Shown in pieces: positions 44,499 through 51,475 of a stretch of 51,475 nt of DNA. A program made the translations under genes and the position numbers. The stretch spans positions 1-51,475 of the forward strand of contig JAKBBP010000016.1 in NCBI GenBank assembly GCA_021808445.1, in the 5' to 3' direction. This DNA comes from Pseudomonadota bacterium. Lineage in GTDB: Bacteria > Pseudomonadota > Gammaproteobacteria > Burkholderiales > Burkholderiaceae_C. A model generated the notes under the pieces. It saw only the letters and a program-made list of their open reading frames with translations, ran no database searches and had not been told where the DNA came from. Position 1 is the stretch's first letter. Each line of letters begins with the position of its first letter.

Positions 44499-45125
44499 AT
44501 GAACCCGCTACGCGAGGAACTGGCCGCGGTCGCCGCGCGGCTGGTGGTGGAAGACGGCCTGGACTACGCCAGCGCCAAGCGCAAGGCCCTGCATCAGGTG
44601 CTCGGCCCGGGAGCCCGCAGCGAGGTGCAGCCCGACAATGAGGACGTGCGCGCCCAGGTGGAGCAGTACCTGGCCCTGTTCCATGGCGACACCCATCCGC
44701 GCCTGCTGTGGAGACTGCGCGCGGCCGCGTTGGCCCTGATGCAGGAATTCGAAGCCTTTCGCCCCTATGTGGCGGGCGCTGTCTGGAATGGCACCGCCAC
44801 CGAGCACTCGGGCCTGCACCTGCTGCTGTTCTGCGACGACCCGAAGGAAGTCGAGATCCACTGCATCAACCGCGGCATCCGTTACGCGACCTCCCAGGCG
44901 CCCCACTACGCGGGACGGCGCAGCGTGGAACGCCTGGAATTCCTCTGGCCCCTGGCCGGCGAGGACGGCGCTTCGGAGCAGGCGCTGGAGGCCACGCTCA
45001 GCCTGTATGCGACCAAGGACGAGCGCGGCGTGCTGGTGCATGGCAGCCGCGGCGCGACGCCCGAGCGCGGCAGCCTGCAGGCGCTACGCGGCCTGGTCGA
45101 GGCGGGGCCGGCGCCGATGCGCTGA
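44499..45125 (+). CDS. Conserved hypothetical protein, possibly nucleotidyltransferase-related
   Basis: 208 residues, mixed alpha/beta: helical N-terminus (LREELAAVAARLVVEDGLDYASAKRKALHQVLG), then LWRLRAAALALMQEFEAFRPYVAGAVWNGTATEHSGLHLLLFCDD, which looks like a nucleotidyltransferase-type core, and PKEVEIHCINRGIRYATSQ. A related hypothetical is common next to mpl in Burkholderiales and there often carries a misleading mur-ligase name. The exact activity is unknown. It is divergent from mpl and is the last gene before a 462-base non-coding region. Stop at 45125 is followed by no clear terminator. Confidence 0.75.
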   Translation: MNPLREELAAVAARLVVEDGLDYASAKRKALHQVLGPGARSEVQPDNEDVRAQVEQYLALFHGDTHPRLLWRLRAAALALMQEFEAFRPYVAGAVWNGTATEHSGLHLLLFCDDPKEVEIHCINRGIRYATSQAPHYAGRRSVERLEFLWPLAGEDGASEQALEATLSLYATKDERGVLVHGSRGATPERGSLQALRGLVEAGPAPMR

Positions 45126-45332
45126 AGGCCGTCGGGATGCGCTATGCTCAGGTGTCGGGGTGGGGGATCCTCCCGGCCCTCGCGGAAGTTCCACGATCAC
45201 CGTTTATTGTTGCGATAAATTCCGGCATCATTCGCATTTTTCGGATCTTGTGGAAGCGATGATCCGAGCTTGCGATGCGCCGGCCCGGAGATCCACGCCG
45301 CGGACCGCCTGTGATCGGCGGCCGGTCGATGG

Positions 45333-45360
45333 ATGACAATTCATCAGAGTTGAGTACAAT
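45333..45360 (+). promoter_or_regulatory. Candidate promoter of accBC
   Basis: ATGACA (45333-45338) and TACAAT (45355-45360), each five of six to consensus, with a 16-base spacer. Transcription would start near 45367, leaving a leader of about 220 bases to the accB ATG. Confidence 0.6.
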
Positions 45361-45374
45361 TGACGGAATGTCTG

Positions 45375-45394
45375 GACAAGATCCGACAAGATCC
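45375..45394 (+). repeat. Tandem decamer in the accB leader
   Basis: GACAAGATCC occurs twice head to tail (45375-45384 and 45385-45394), just downstream of the predicted accB transcript start. It could be a regulator site or a leader element. Confidence 0.7.
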
Positions 45395-45508
45395 GAGCGG
45401 TTAGCATCTCGTTCCAGCTGAAGGTGTCTGGCCCCGGGAAAGTGACTTCGTCCGACGCTTGCGCGGCGGACAGAGGGTCTTCCCGGCATCCCGGCGAGGT
45501 CCGCGCAT

Positions 45509-45532
45509 CGCGGGCCGACCGCGAGGCCCGCG
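45509..45532 (+). promoter_or_regulatory. G+C-rich hairpin in the accB leader
   Basis: CGCGGGCC (45509-45516) pairs with GGCCCGCG (45525-45532) around an 8-base loop, 56 bases before the accB ATG. No T run follows, so it is more likely an mRNA structure than a terminator. Confidence 0.5.
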
Positions 45533-45587
45533 GGCCCGCGGCATCGCCCGCCCCTGCAACCCACGCCGCGCAAGCGGCCCGCACATC

Positions 45588-46052
45588 ATGGATTTGCGCA
45601 AGCTGAAGACCCTGGTCGACCTGGTTTCGGAATCGAATATCTCGGAGCTGGAGATCACCGAAGCCGAAGGCAAGGTACGCATCGTCAAGTCCGGCCCCGT
45701 TCCCGTGGGCGCCGCGCCGATGCATCCGTACATGGTGCCGATGAACGCGCCCCCGGCGGCAGCGGTGGTCGATGCCCCGGCGGCGGTGACGCCGGCCGCG
45801 GCGGCACCCGCGCCCTCGGGCAAGCTGATCAAGTCACCGATGGTGGGCACCTTCTACCGCGCCTCGGCGCCCGGCGCCAAGCCTTTCGTCGAAGTGGGAG
45901 ACTCGGTGAAGCAGGGCCAGGCGGTGTGCATCGTCGAGGCCATGAAGATCCTCAATGAGATCGAGTCCGAGATCGACGGCGTGGTCAAGCAGGTGCTGGT
46001 CGAGAACGGCCAGCCGGTCGAATACGGCCAGGCCCTGTTCGAGCTCGAGTAA
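45588..46052 (+). CDS. accB: Biotin carboxyl carrier protein of acetyl-CoA carboxylase
   Basis: 154-residue AccB. The N-terminus [23 protein letters not shown] is the standard opening and fixes the ATG at 45588. A Pro/Ala-rich hinge (about 45-78) leads to the biotinyl domain with the EAMK motif, biotin-accepting Lys120 in [18 protein letters not shown], and the protein ends at GQALFELE. AccB carries CO2 from AccC to the carboxyltransferase in the first step of fatty-acid synthesis. accC follows 96 bases later. A long leader with a predicted promoter precedes it; in many bacteria accB is autoregulated. Confidence 0.97.
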   Translation: MDLRKLKTLVDLVSESNISELEITEAEGKVRIVKSGPVPVGAAPMHPYMVPMNAPPAAAVVDAPAAVTPAAAAPAPSGKLIKSPMVGTFYRASAPGAKPFVEVGDSVKQGQAVCIVEAMKILNEIESEIDGVVKQVLVENGQPVEYGQALFELE

Positions 46053-46148
46053 GCCGCCACCGTGGCCGTGCGCCGCCCCGCGTCCTCCGCCCAGCGCGCC
46101 GGGCCCCTACCTTCCAGGCCGAAGCCCCGAGCCGAAGCCCGCCCCGCC

Positions 46149-47498
46149 ATGTTCAAGAAAATCCTCATCGCCAATCGAGGCGAAATCGCCCTGCGCATCC
46201 AGCGCGCCTGCCGCGAACTGGGCGTCAAGACGGTGGTCGTGTATTCCGAGGCCGACCGCGACGCGAAGTACGTCAAGCTCGCCGACGAGTCCGTGTGCAT
46301 CGGCCCGCCCCCCTCGGCAGCCAGTTACCTCAACATGCCCGCGATCATCTCGGCGGCCGAGGTGACGGACGCGGAGGCCATCCACCCGGGCTATGGCTTC
46401 CTGTCGGAAAACGCCGATTTCGCCGAGCGGGTGGAGCGCTCCGGCTTCACCTTCATCGGCCCCCGGCCCGATTCGATCCGCATGATGGGGGACAAGGTCT
46501 CGGCCAAGCAGGCGATGATCAAGGCCGGCGTACCCTGCGTCCCCGGCTCCGAGGGCGAGCTGCCCGACGATCCGCGGGAGATCACGCGCATGGCGCGGGC
46601 GATCGGCTACCCGGTGATCATCAAGGCGGCCGGCGGCGGCGGCGGACGCGGCATGCGCGTCGTGCACACCGAGGCGGCGCTGCTCAACGCGGTGGTGACC
46701 ACCAAGGCCGAGGCCCAGAGCGCCTTCGGCAACGCCGCGGTGTACATGGAAAAATTCCTGACCAATCCCCGGCACATCGAGATCCAGGTCCTGGCCGACG
46801 AGCACGGCAATGCACTGTGGCTGGGCGAGCGCGACTGCTCCATGCAGCGCAGGCACCAGAAGATCCTCGAGGAGGCGCCGGCCCCCGGCATCTCCCGGCG
46901 CCTGATCGAGCGCATCGGCGCGCGCTGTGCCGATGCCTGCCGCAAGATCGGCTACCGCGGCGCGGGAACCTTCGAATTCCTCTACGAGGACGGGGAGTTC
47001 TATTTCATCGAGATGAACACCCGCGTGCAGGTCGAGCACCCCGTGACCGAGCTGACGGCCGGCATCGACATCGTGGTGCAGCAGATCCTCATCGCCGCCG
47101 GCGAGCCGCTGACCGTCAAGCAACGCCAGATCCAGTGCAACGGGCACGCCATCGAGTGCCGAGTGAATGCCGAGGATCCGGTGCGGTTCACGCCCAGCCC
47201 GGGCCGCATCACGACCTGGCACGTTCCCGGGGGGCCTGGCGTGCGCGTGGACTCGCATGTCTACAGCGGCTACTTCGTGCCGCCCAACTACGATTCGATG
47301 ATCGCCAAGATCATCGTGCATGGCGCCACGCGGGAGCAGGCCCTGGCGCGCATGCGCACGGCCCTGTCGGAAATGGTGGTGGACGGCATCGCGACCAACA
47401 TTCCCCTGCACCGCGAACTGCTCGTGGACGCGCGCTTCATCGAAGGTGGCACCAACATCCACTATCTCGAGGAATACATGGCCGCGCGCCAGGCATGA
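46149..47498 (+). CDS. accC: Biotin carboxylase of acetyl-CoA carboxylase
   Basis: 449-residue ATP-dependent biotin carboxylase. The start at 46149 gives [20 protein letters not shown], the family opening. The ATP-grasp features are [18 protein letters not shown], the glycine-rich loop [35 protein letters not shown] and [18 protein letters not shown] with the catalytic Glu and Arg. Length equals the usual 449 residues. It acts with AccB and the AccA-AccD complex. The stop codon overlaps an ATG of prmA (ATGA), so the accB-accC-prmA order is probably one operon. Confidence 0.97.
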   Translation: MFKKILIANRGEIALRIQRACRELGVKTVVVYSEADRDAKYVKLADESVCIGPPPSAASYLNMPAIISAAEVTDAEAIHPGYGFLSENADFAERVERSGFTFIGPRPDSIRMMGDKVSAKQAMIKAGVPCVPGSEGELPDDPREITRMARAIGYPVIIKAAGGGGGRGMRVVHTEAALLNAVVTTKAEAQSAFGNAAVYMEKFLTNPRHIEIQVLADEHGNALWLGERDCSMQRRHQKILEEAPAPGISRRLIERIGARCADACRKIGYRGAGTFEFLYEDGEFYFIEMNTRVQVEHPVTELTAGIDIVVQQILIAAGEPLTVKQRQIQCNGHAIECRVNAEDPVRFTPSPGRITTWHVPGGPGVRVDSHVYSGYFVPPNYDSMIAKIIVHGATREQALARMRTALSEMVVDGIATNIPLHRELLVDARFIEGGTNIHYLEEYMAARQA

Positions 47499-47515
47499 GC
47501 CGGTGCGAAGCCCCC

Positions 47516-48418
47516 ATGCCCTACCGTGAAATCCTGATTGCCGCCGGACAGGACCTGGCGCTGCGTCTGTCGGACGCGCTGCTGGACCTGGGCGCGCTGA
47601 GCGTGGACGTGGAGGACCGCCTGGCGGGCTCCGAACACGAGCGTGCCCTGTTCGGCGAGCCCGGCATGGCGCAGCCCCCGGCAGCCTGGAAGGACAACCT
47701 GGTTCGCGCACTGTTCGCCGACGAGGCCGGCGCCGACGCCGCGCTGCTGGGACTCCTGGCCGAGGGCGTGCTGCCGGATCTGCAGGGTGTGCGCCAGCAG
47801 GAAGTGGCCGAGCAGGACTGGGTGCGCCTGACCCAGGCGCAGTTCCAGCCCGTGTGCATCGATGAGCGCCTGTGGATCGTTCCGAGCTGGCACGAAACGC
47901 CCGCCGGCGCTCCGATGGTGCTGCGTCTGGACCCCGGCCTGGCCTTCGGCACCGGCACGCACCCGACCACCCAGCTGTGCCTGCGCTGGCTGTTGCGGCG
48001 CGCGCCGCTGGACGGCCTGCAGGTGCTGGACTATGGCTGCGGCTCGGGCATCCTGGCGCTGGGAGCTGCCCTGCTGGGTGCCGATGCCGTGGACGCGGTG
48101 GACATCGACCGGGACGCCGTGCAGGCCACGCAGCTGAACGCGCAGGCCAACGGCCTGCATCTTCGCCATGTCTGCCACGTCGACGAACTTCCCCGGCAGC
48201 GCTACGACGTGGTGGTGGCCAACATCCTCGCGTCGCCCCTGCGCCTGCTGGCGCCGGTGCTGACGGCGCGGGCGCGCCCCGGCGGGCAGCTGGTACTTTC
48301 CGGCATCCTGGAACGCCAGGCCGAGGAGCTGATCGAGGTCTACGCGCCGCATGCCCAGCTGCGTCCCTGGAGCCAGCTCGACGGCTGGGTCTGCCTGGCG
48401 GGACCGGTGCGGGGCTGA
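47516..48418 (+). CDS. prmA: Ribosomal protein L11 methyltransferase
   Basis: 300 residues from ATG 47516 (MPYREILIAAG), which matches the family start; an ATG at 47495, overlapping the accC stop, would add seven residues. The N-terminal substrate-recognition half includes LSDALLDLGALSVDVED and EQDWVRLTQAQFQP. The methyltransferase half has DPGLAFGTGTHPTTQLCLRWL, motif I VLDYGCGSGILALGAALLG and the VVANILASPLRLLAP motif typical of PrmA. It trimethylates ribosomal protein L11. It follows accC directly, the common order in betaproteobacteria. Confidence 0.95.
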   Translation: MPYREILIAAGQDLALRLSDALLDLGALSVDVEDRLAGSEHERALFGEPGMAQPPAAWKDNLVRALFADEAGADAALLGLLAEGVLPDLQGVRQQEVAEQDWVRLTQAQFQPVCIDERLWIVPSWHETPAGAPMVLRLDPGLAFGTGTHPTTQLCLRWLLRRAPLDGLQVLDYGCGSGILALGAALLGADAVDAVDIDRDAVQATQLNAQANGLHLRHVCHVDELPRQRYDVVVANILASPLRLLAPVLTARARPGGQLVLSGILERQAEELIEVYAPHAQLRPWSQLDGWVCLAGPVRG

Positions 48419-48441
48419 CGGGAAGCGCGGCTTCTTATACT
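48415..48441 (+). promoter_or_regulatory. Candidate promoter of the DUF3426 gene
   Basis: TATACT (48436-48441) is a good -10 match, six bases before the ATG at 48448; CTGACG (48415-48420) is a weak -35 with a 15-base spacer. A start at or beside the ATG is expected. Confidence 0.45.
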
Positions 48442-48447
48442 GCGGCG

Positions 48448-49836
48448 ATGCCCCTCGCCACCCGTTGCCCGAGTTGCGACACCGCCTTCAGGCTGGTGCG
48501 CGACCAGTTGCTGCTCAGCGGCGGTTGGGTGCGCTGTGGACGCTGTGGACAGGCCTTCGACGCCACCGCCACGCAATTCGAATTCGAGGCCCCCGCGGCT
48601 CCGGACCGGCAGACCCCGCCCGAGCCGCCTGCCGAGGGGCATCCCCAGGCTCCAAACGTGGCTGCCTCCGAGAGTGCGCCTGAGCCTCCGCCAGAACTTC
48701 CACCCGAGCTTGCGCCCGAGCCTCCCGCCGAGCCTCCCGCCGAGCTTCTCCCCGAGCTTCTCCCCGAGCCTCCCCCCGAGCCCCCGTCCGAGCTTTCCCC
48801 CGAGCTTTCCCCCGAGCTTTCCCCCGAGCCTGCCCCCGAGCTTGCGCCCGACGTCCCGCCGGGCATCGGGCACGAGGGGGAGGTGCTCGAGCCTGCATGG
48901 TCGGATGCCCCGACCGGGGAACGCTGGCTGGACGATCTCGGAGATTTCCACGACGTCGACGTGGTCGATGCCGAGCCCAGCCGTGGCGAGCCGGGCGCCG
49001 GGGAAACCGGGCCTGCCGTCGCCGGGCCGGATGCCTCGATCCTGTCCGGGCTGGCCGACACGGCCTGGCTCCATGCGCAGGATCAGGAAGACGAGGATGC
49101 GAGCGTCCGGGCGGCACCGGCCGTGGCGGATGCCGGCGACTACGCGCCGACCTTGCCAGCGGCGGAGCCGACCCCCACCGACCCGGCTGCCGCGCATGCC
49201 ATCGAAGCCGAGGTCGGCGCCCGCGATCCCCAAGCCGTGGCGCTCGCGGAGCAGGCGCCCGACGGAAGGATCGAGCCGGAATTCGAGCCGGGCTTCGTGC
49301 GCCAGGCCAGGCGCCGGGAGCGTTGGGCGCGGCCCTGGGTGCGTGCGCTGCTGGGTCTGGCGCTGGTGGTTCTGGCGCTTGCGGGTGCCGCGCAGGCGGC
49401 CTGGATCTGGCGTGACACGCTGGCACAGCGCTGGCCCGCGTCGCGTCCCCTGCTGGCCGCTGTGTGCGAAGCGACCGGCTGCCGCCTGGCGCCGCCCCGG
49501 CGCCCGCAGGATCTGGTCATCGATGCCTCCTCGATGTCTCCCAGCGGGCCGTCCCGGCTGCACCTGGAGGTGTCACTCCACAACCGGGGCGCCTATGCCG
49601 TCGCCTATCCCTGGCTGGAGCTCAGCCTGAGTTCGGGCGGGGACGACGACCGCCTGCTGGCACGCAAGGTCATCGCGCCTGAGCAGTACCTGAGCGCACT
49701 GGGAATGGATCAGCGCCAGGTCCGTTCACGTCTGATGGCCGGGCTCGCCCCGGCGAGCAGGCTGCATGTGCGCCTCGATCTGGCGCTGCACGACGGCCAG
49801 GCTGCCTCCTATACCGTCTACCTCTTCTACCCTTGA
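48448..49836 (+). CDS. Zinc-ribbon and DUF3426 membrane protein
   Basis: 462 residues. An N-terminal MJ0042-type zinc ribbon has Cys7, Cys10, Cys30 and Cys33 (CPSC and CGRC). A long, low-complexity Pro/Glu region (about 55-135) made of a 12-bp repeat follows, then an acidic stretch. One transmembrane helix (about 298-320, ALLGLALVVLALAGAAQAAW) precedes the DUF3426 domain (LLAAVCEATGCRLAPPRRPQ, then LHNRGAYAVAYPWLEL, LAPASRLHVRLDLAL). This family commonly follows prmA in betaproteobacteria; function is unknown, with a role in envelope biology suspected by architecture. The start codon is six bases after a TATACT box. Confidence 0.88.
   Translation: MPLATRCPSCDTAFRLVRDQLLLSGGWVRCGRCGQAFDATATQFEFEAPAAPDRQTPPEPPAEGHPQAPNVAASESAPEPPPELPPELAPEPPAEPPAELLPELLPEPPPEPPSELSPELSPELSPEPAPELAPDVPPGIGHEGEVLEPAWSDAPTGERWLDDLGDFHDVDVVDAEPSRGEPGAGETGPAVAGPDASILSGLADTAWLHAQDQEDEDASVRAAPAVADAGDYAPTLPAAEPTPTDPAAAHAIEAEVGARDPQAVALAEQAPDGRIEPEFEPGFVRQARRRERWARPWVRALLGLALVVLALAGAAQAAWIWRDTLAQRWPASRPLLAAVCEATGCRLAPPRRPQDLVIDASSMSPSGPSRLHLEVSLHNRGAYAVAYPWLELSLSSGGDDDRLLARKVIAPEQYLSALGMDQRQVRSRLMAGLAPASRLHVRLDLALHDGQAASYTVYLFYP
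48697..48852 (+). repeat. Thirteen 12-bp repeats in the DUF3426 gene
   Basis: Thirteen contiguous 12-base units with consensus CTTTCCCCCGAG/CCTCCCGCCGAG encode repeated (P/L/S)(P)(A/S)E quartets such as PELS, PPAE and LLPE. The three CTTTCCCCCGAG units are identical. The period preserves the frame. Confidence 0.92.
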
Positions 49837-49858
49837 CCCCCCAAGGGCCGCAGGGCCT

Positions 49859-50923
49859 TCAGGCCAGCGCCGAGAGATCGTCGAGAGCGGCCACGTAGGC
49901 CGCGTCGAGCATCAGGTCGTCCCAGCCCAGGGGCGCCTGGGTGGCGAGAAGCGCGGCGCGTCGGGACGCGCCCAGGGCATCGGGCTGCCACCCTCCCTTG
50001 CGCTCGGCCTCGCGCAGTCCTGCGATGCAGGCATCCAGCGGCGCGCCGCCGTCCAGGGGAGCCAGATTGCAGGCCAGCGCCATGTCGCAACCGGCCTGCA
50101 GGGCCAGCAGCAGGGCCTCGACGGTGTCACCGGCGACCTCCTTCGCCCCCTGCATGGTCAGGTCGTCACTGATGATCGCACCCTGGAAACCCAGACGCTC
50201 GCGCAACACGTCCTGCAGCCAGCGCCGGCTGAACCCCGCCGGCAGTGCATCCACGCGGGGGTACACCACATGCGCCGGCATCACTGCGCGCGCACTGTGG
50301 CGCAGCCAGCCATAGGGAGCGGCATCGGCCTCGACAATGCGCGACAGCGCACGCCGGTCCACCGGCAGAGCGAGGTGCGAGTCGGCCTCGGCCCAGCCAT
50401 GCCCGGGGAAATGCTTCAGGCAATGCGCGAGCCCGACGGCCTGCAGGCCGGCGATCAAGGCCTGCGCGAGCAAGGCCACGACCCGAGCATCGGCATGCAG
50501 GGCGCGCTCGCCGATGACCTGCGATCGGCCCCAGTCGAGGTCCACCACGGGGGTGAAACTCAGCTCGACACCGCAGGCGCGCAGTTCCGCGCCGAGCACG
50601 CGTCCGAAGGCGGCCGCGGCCTGCACCGCGCGCAGGGGTTCGCGCATCCACAGGCGCCCCAGCGAGGCCATGGGGGGAAGCACGGTGAAACCGTCGCTGC
50701 GAAAGCGCTGCACGCGCCCGCCTTCATGATCCACGGCGATGACCAGGTCCGCACGCGCAGCCTTGATCTGCGCGGTCAGCGCGACCAGCTGGCGGCGCGA
50801 TTCCCAGTTGCGCGCGAACAGGATCACGCCGCCGACCAGCGGATCGCGCAGGCGCTTGCGCTCGCGCGACGTGAGCTCGGTTCCGGCGACGTCGATGAAC
50901 AGGGGTGCGTGGGCAAGCTTCAT
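49859..50923 (-). CDS. nagZ: Beta-N-acetylglucosaminidase (NagZ)
   Basis: 354 residues from ATG 50923, overlapping the acpS stop by four bases. The GH3 hallmarks of NagZ are FIDVAGTELTSRERKRLRDP, VDHEGGRVQRFR, ELSFTPVVDLDWGRSQVIGER and the KHFPGHG motif in LKHFPGHGWAEADSHLALP, and the Asp of SDDLTMQGAKEV is the nucleophile region. NagZ removes GlcNAc from 1,6-anhydroMurNAc-peptides in cytoplasmic murein recycling, linking it to Mpl upstream in this window. It has no signal peptide. Order acpS-nagZ after pdxJ is typical for betaproteobacteria. Confidence 0.95.
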   Translation of the reverse strand: MKLAHAPLFIDVAGTELTSRERKRLRDPLVGGVILFARNWESRRQLVALTAQIKAARADLVIAVDHEGGRVQRFRSDGFTVLPPMASLGRLWMREPLRAVQAAAAFGRVLGAELRACGVELSFTPVVDLDWGRSQVIGERALHADARVVALLAQALIAGLQAVGLAHCLKHFPGHGWAEADSHLALPVDRRALSRIVEADAAPYGWLRHSARAVMPAHVVYPRVDALPAGFSRRWLQDVLRERLGFQGAIISDDLTMQGAKEVAGDTVEALLLALQAGCDMALACNLAPLDGGAPLDACIAGLREAERKGGWQPDALGASRRAALLATQAPLGWDDLMLDAAYVAALDDLSALA

Positions 50924-51345
50924 GTTCGGGAATTCCGCGTGGAACCAAGGATCTCGGCGACGACGAAGGCCACCGCGGTGTCGGTCTCGTCGCTGATGCT
51001 GACGTGCAGGCCCAGATCGCGCTGCTCGCACCAGGCGGCCAACGCGCCGTGCAGGGTGATCTGCGGGCGCCCGCCAGGCGCGTTGAGGATCTCGCAGGCC
51101 TGCCAGCTCATGGGCATGTGCAGGCCCAGCCCCAGGGCCTTGGACAAGGCTTCCTTGGCCGCGAAGCGCGTGCCCAGATAGGCGATGCCGCGCGCGGCCG
51201 AGCGCGCCTGGCGCGCCGCGAACACGGACTGCTCCGCCGGCCCCAGGATGCGCCGTGCGAAGCGCTCGCCGTGGCGCGAGCAGGCCTGCGCGATACGCCG
51301 CAGGTCGCACACGTCGGTGCCGACGCCGTACAGGCTGGCGGTCAT
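50920..51345 (-). CDS. acpS: Holo-[acyl-carrier-protein] synthase
   Basis: 141-residue phosphopantetheinyl transferase that activates ACP for fatty-acid synthesis. The N-terminal motif is YGVGTDVCDLRRI with the metal-binding Asp, and the second is RFAAKEALSKALGLGL with the catalytic Glu/Lys. SDETDTAVAFVVAE closes the fold. Its stop overlaps the nagZ ATG (four bases) and it starts ten bases after the pdxJ stop, so pdxJ-acpS-nagZ is one transcription unit. Confidence 0.95.
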   Translation of the reverse strand: MTASLYGVGTDVCDLRRIAQACSRHGERFARRILGPAEQSVFAARQARSAARGIAYLGTRFAAKEALSKALGLGLHMPMSWQACEILNAPGGRPQITLHGALAAWCEQRDLGLHVSISDETDTAVAFVVAEILGSTRNSRT

Positions 51346-51355
51346 GGGACGGCGC

Positions 51356-51475
51356 TCATGCGCCCGGCCGCGCCGCCGCGCCTTCGATGCAGGCCTTGAA
51401 GTCGCGCACCGACTGCTCGATGCCGACGAACAGGGCGTGCCCGATCAGCGCGTGGCCGATGTGCAGTTCGCGCAC
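51356..51475 (-). CDS. pdxJ: Pyridoxine 5'-phosphate synthase (partial)
   Basis: Only the C-terminal 39 residues lie in the window; the gene continues past its right edge. The visible part reads VRELHIGHALIGHALFVGIE and then QSVRDFKACIEGAAARP, which matches the PdxJ C-terminus (elnIGHaiiaraifvGl). PdxJ condenses deoxyxylulose phosphate and aminoacetone phosphate in vitamin B6 synthesis. Position ahead of acpS supports the call. Confidence 0.9.
   Translation of the reverse strand: MRELHIGHALIGHALFVGIEQSVRDFKACIEGAAARPGA

Larger units (their letters stand above)
45126..45587 (+). other. 462-bp non-coding region upstream of accB
   Basis: No convincing gene is present; the one longer open frame on the minus strand (45148-45573) has no recognisable fold. 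The left part is A/T-rich, with a TTTAT/ATAAA dyad near 45204-45220 and TCGGATC/GATCCGA arms (45241-45247, 45261-45267). It continues with the candidate accB promoter, a tandem decamer and a G+C-rich hairpin, all listed separately. In many Burkholderiales aroQ sits here; it is absent. Confidence 0.7.

Noticed and set aside
45148-45573. Minus-strand open frame in the accB upstream space
   Set aside because: Its translation is Arg/Pro-rich without a fold, it has no ribosome-binding site, and it covers the candidate promoter and leader elements of accB.

Overview
The window is a stretch of high-G+C chromosome from a Gram-negative bacterium, most likely a betaproteobacterium of the order Burkholderiales. 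The evidence is the linkage pilGHIJ-chpA / phr / yqgE-ruvX-pyrR-pyrB-pyrX, the pdxJ-acpS-nagZ and accB-accC-prmA-DUF3426 orders, the Mpl murein-recycling ligase, and tight coding with many 1-10 base overlaps. I cannot name the genus from sequence alone.

Layout. 1-10133: type IV pilus chemosensory operon (pilG partial, pilH, pilI, pilJ and a very large chpA/pilL hybrid kinase with a Pro/Glu-rich linker made of 96-bp repeats). 10138-11703: a photolyase, convergent. 11757-16308: an overlapping housekeeping operon (yqgE, ruvX, pyrR, pyrB, a dihydroorotase-like gene that has lost its HxH metal site, and a plsC-type acyltransferase). 16284-24154, opposite strand: a compact accessory operon of a BlaI-type repressor, an M56 (BlaR1-like) membrane protease without a sensor domain, an RND adaptor and pump, and a P1B-type ATPase with a C-terminal hemerythrin domain. 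A dyad in the blaI promoter looks like the operator. 24256-24330: tRNA-Arg(CCT), followed by four tandem copies of its own 3' end. 24481-29396: a periplasmic rhodanese, an SDR dehydrogenase and a TRAP transporter (DctP plus fused DctQM).

29404-34644, opposite strand: a second RND pump with adaptor and a MmyB-type HTH regulator, divergent from a SAM methyltransferase (34777-35547). 35689-37740: an Old Yellow Enzyme and a beta-hydroxyacid dehydrogenase. 37653-41740, opposite strand: a CBS-domain protein, two ferritin-like proteins (one with a one-base frameshift that removes its second ExxH motif) and a DUF3300 protein. 41902-44431: aroC and mpl. 44499-49836: a conserved hypothetical gene, a 462-bp non-coding region with the likely accB promoter and leader, accB, accC, prmA and a zinc-ribbon/DUF3426 membrane protein. 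49859-51475, opposite strand: pdxJ (partial), acpS, nagZ.

The most unusual material is the BlaI/M56-controlled RND plus P1B-hemerythrin cluster with its operator, the tandem tRNA 3'-end array, the ferritin-like pair with its frameshift, several in-frame minisatellites inside coding sequences, and a run of genes whose -10 box sits six bases before the start codon, suggesting leaderless mRNAs. All functions are inferred by reading motifs; no database search was run.
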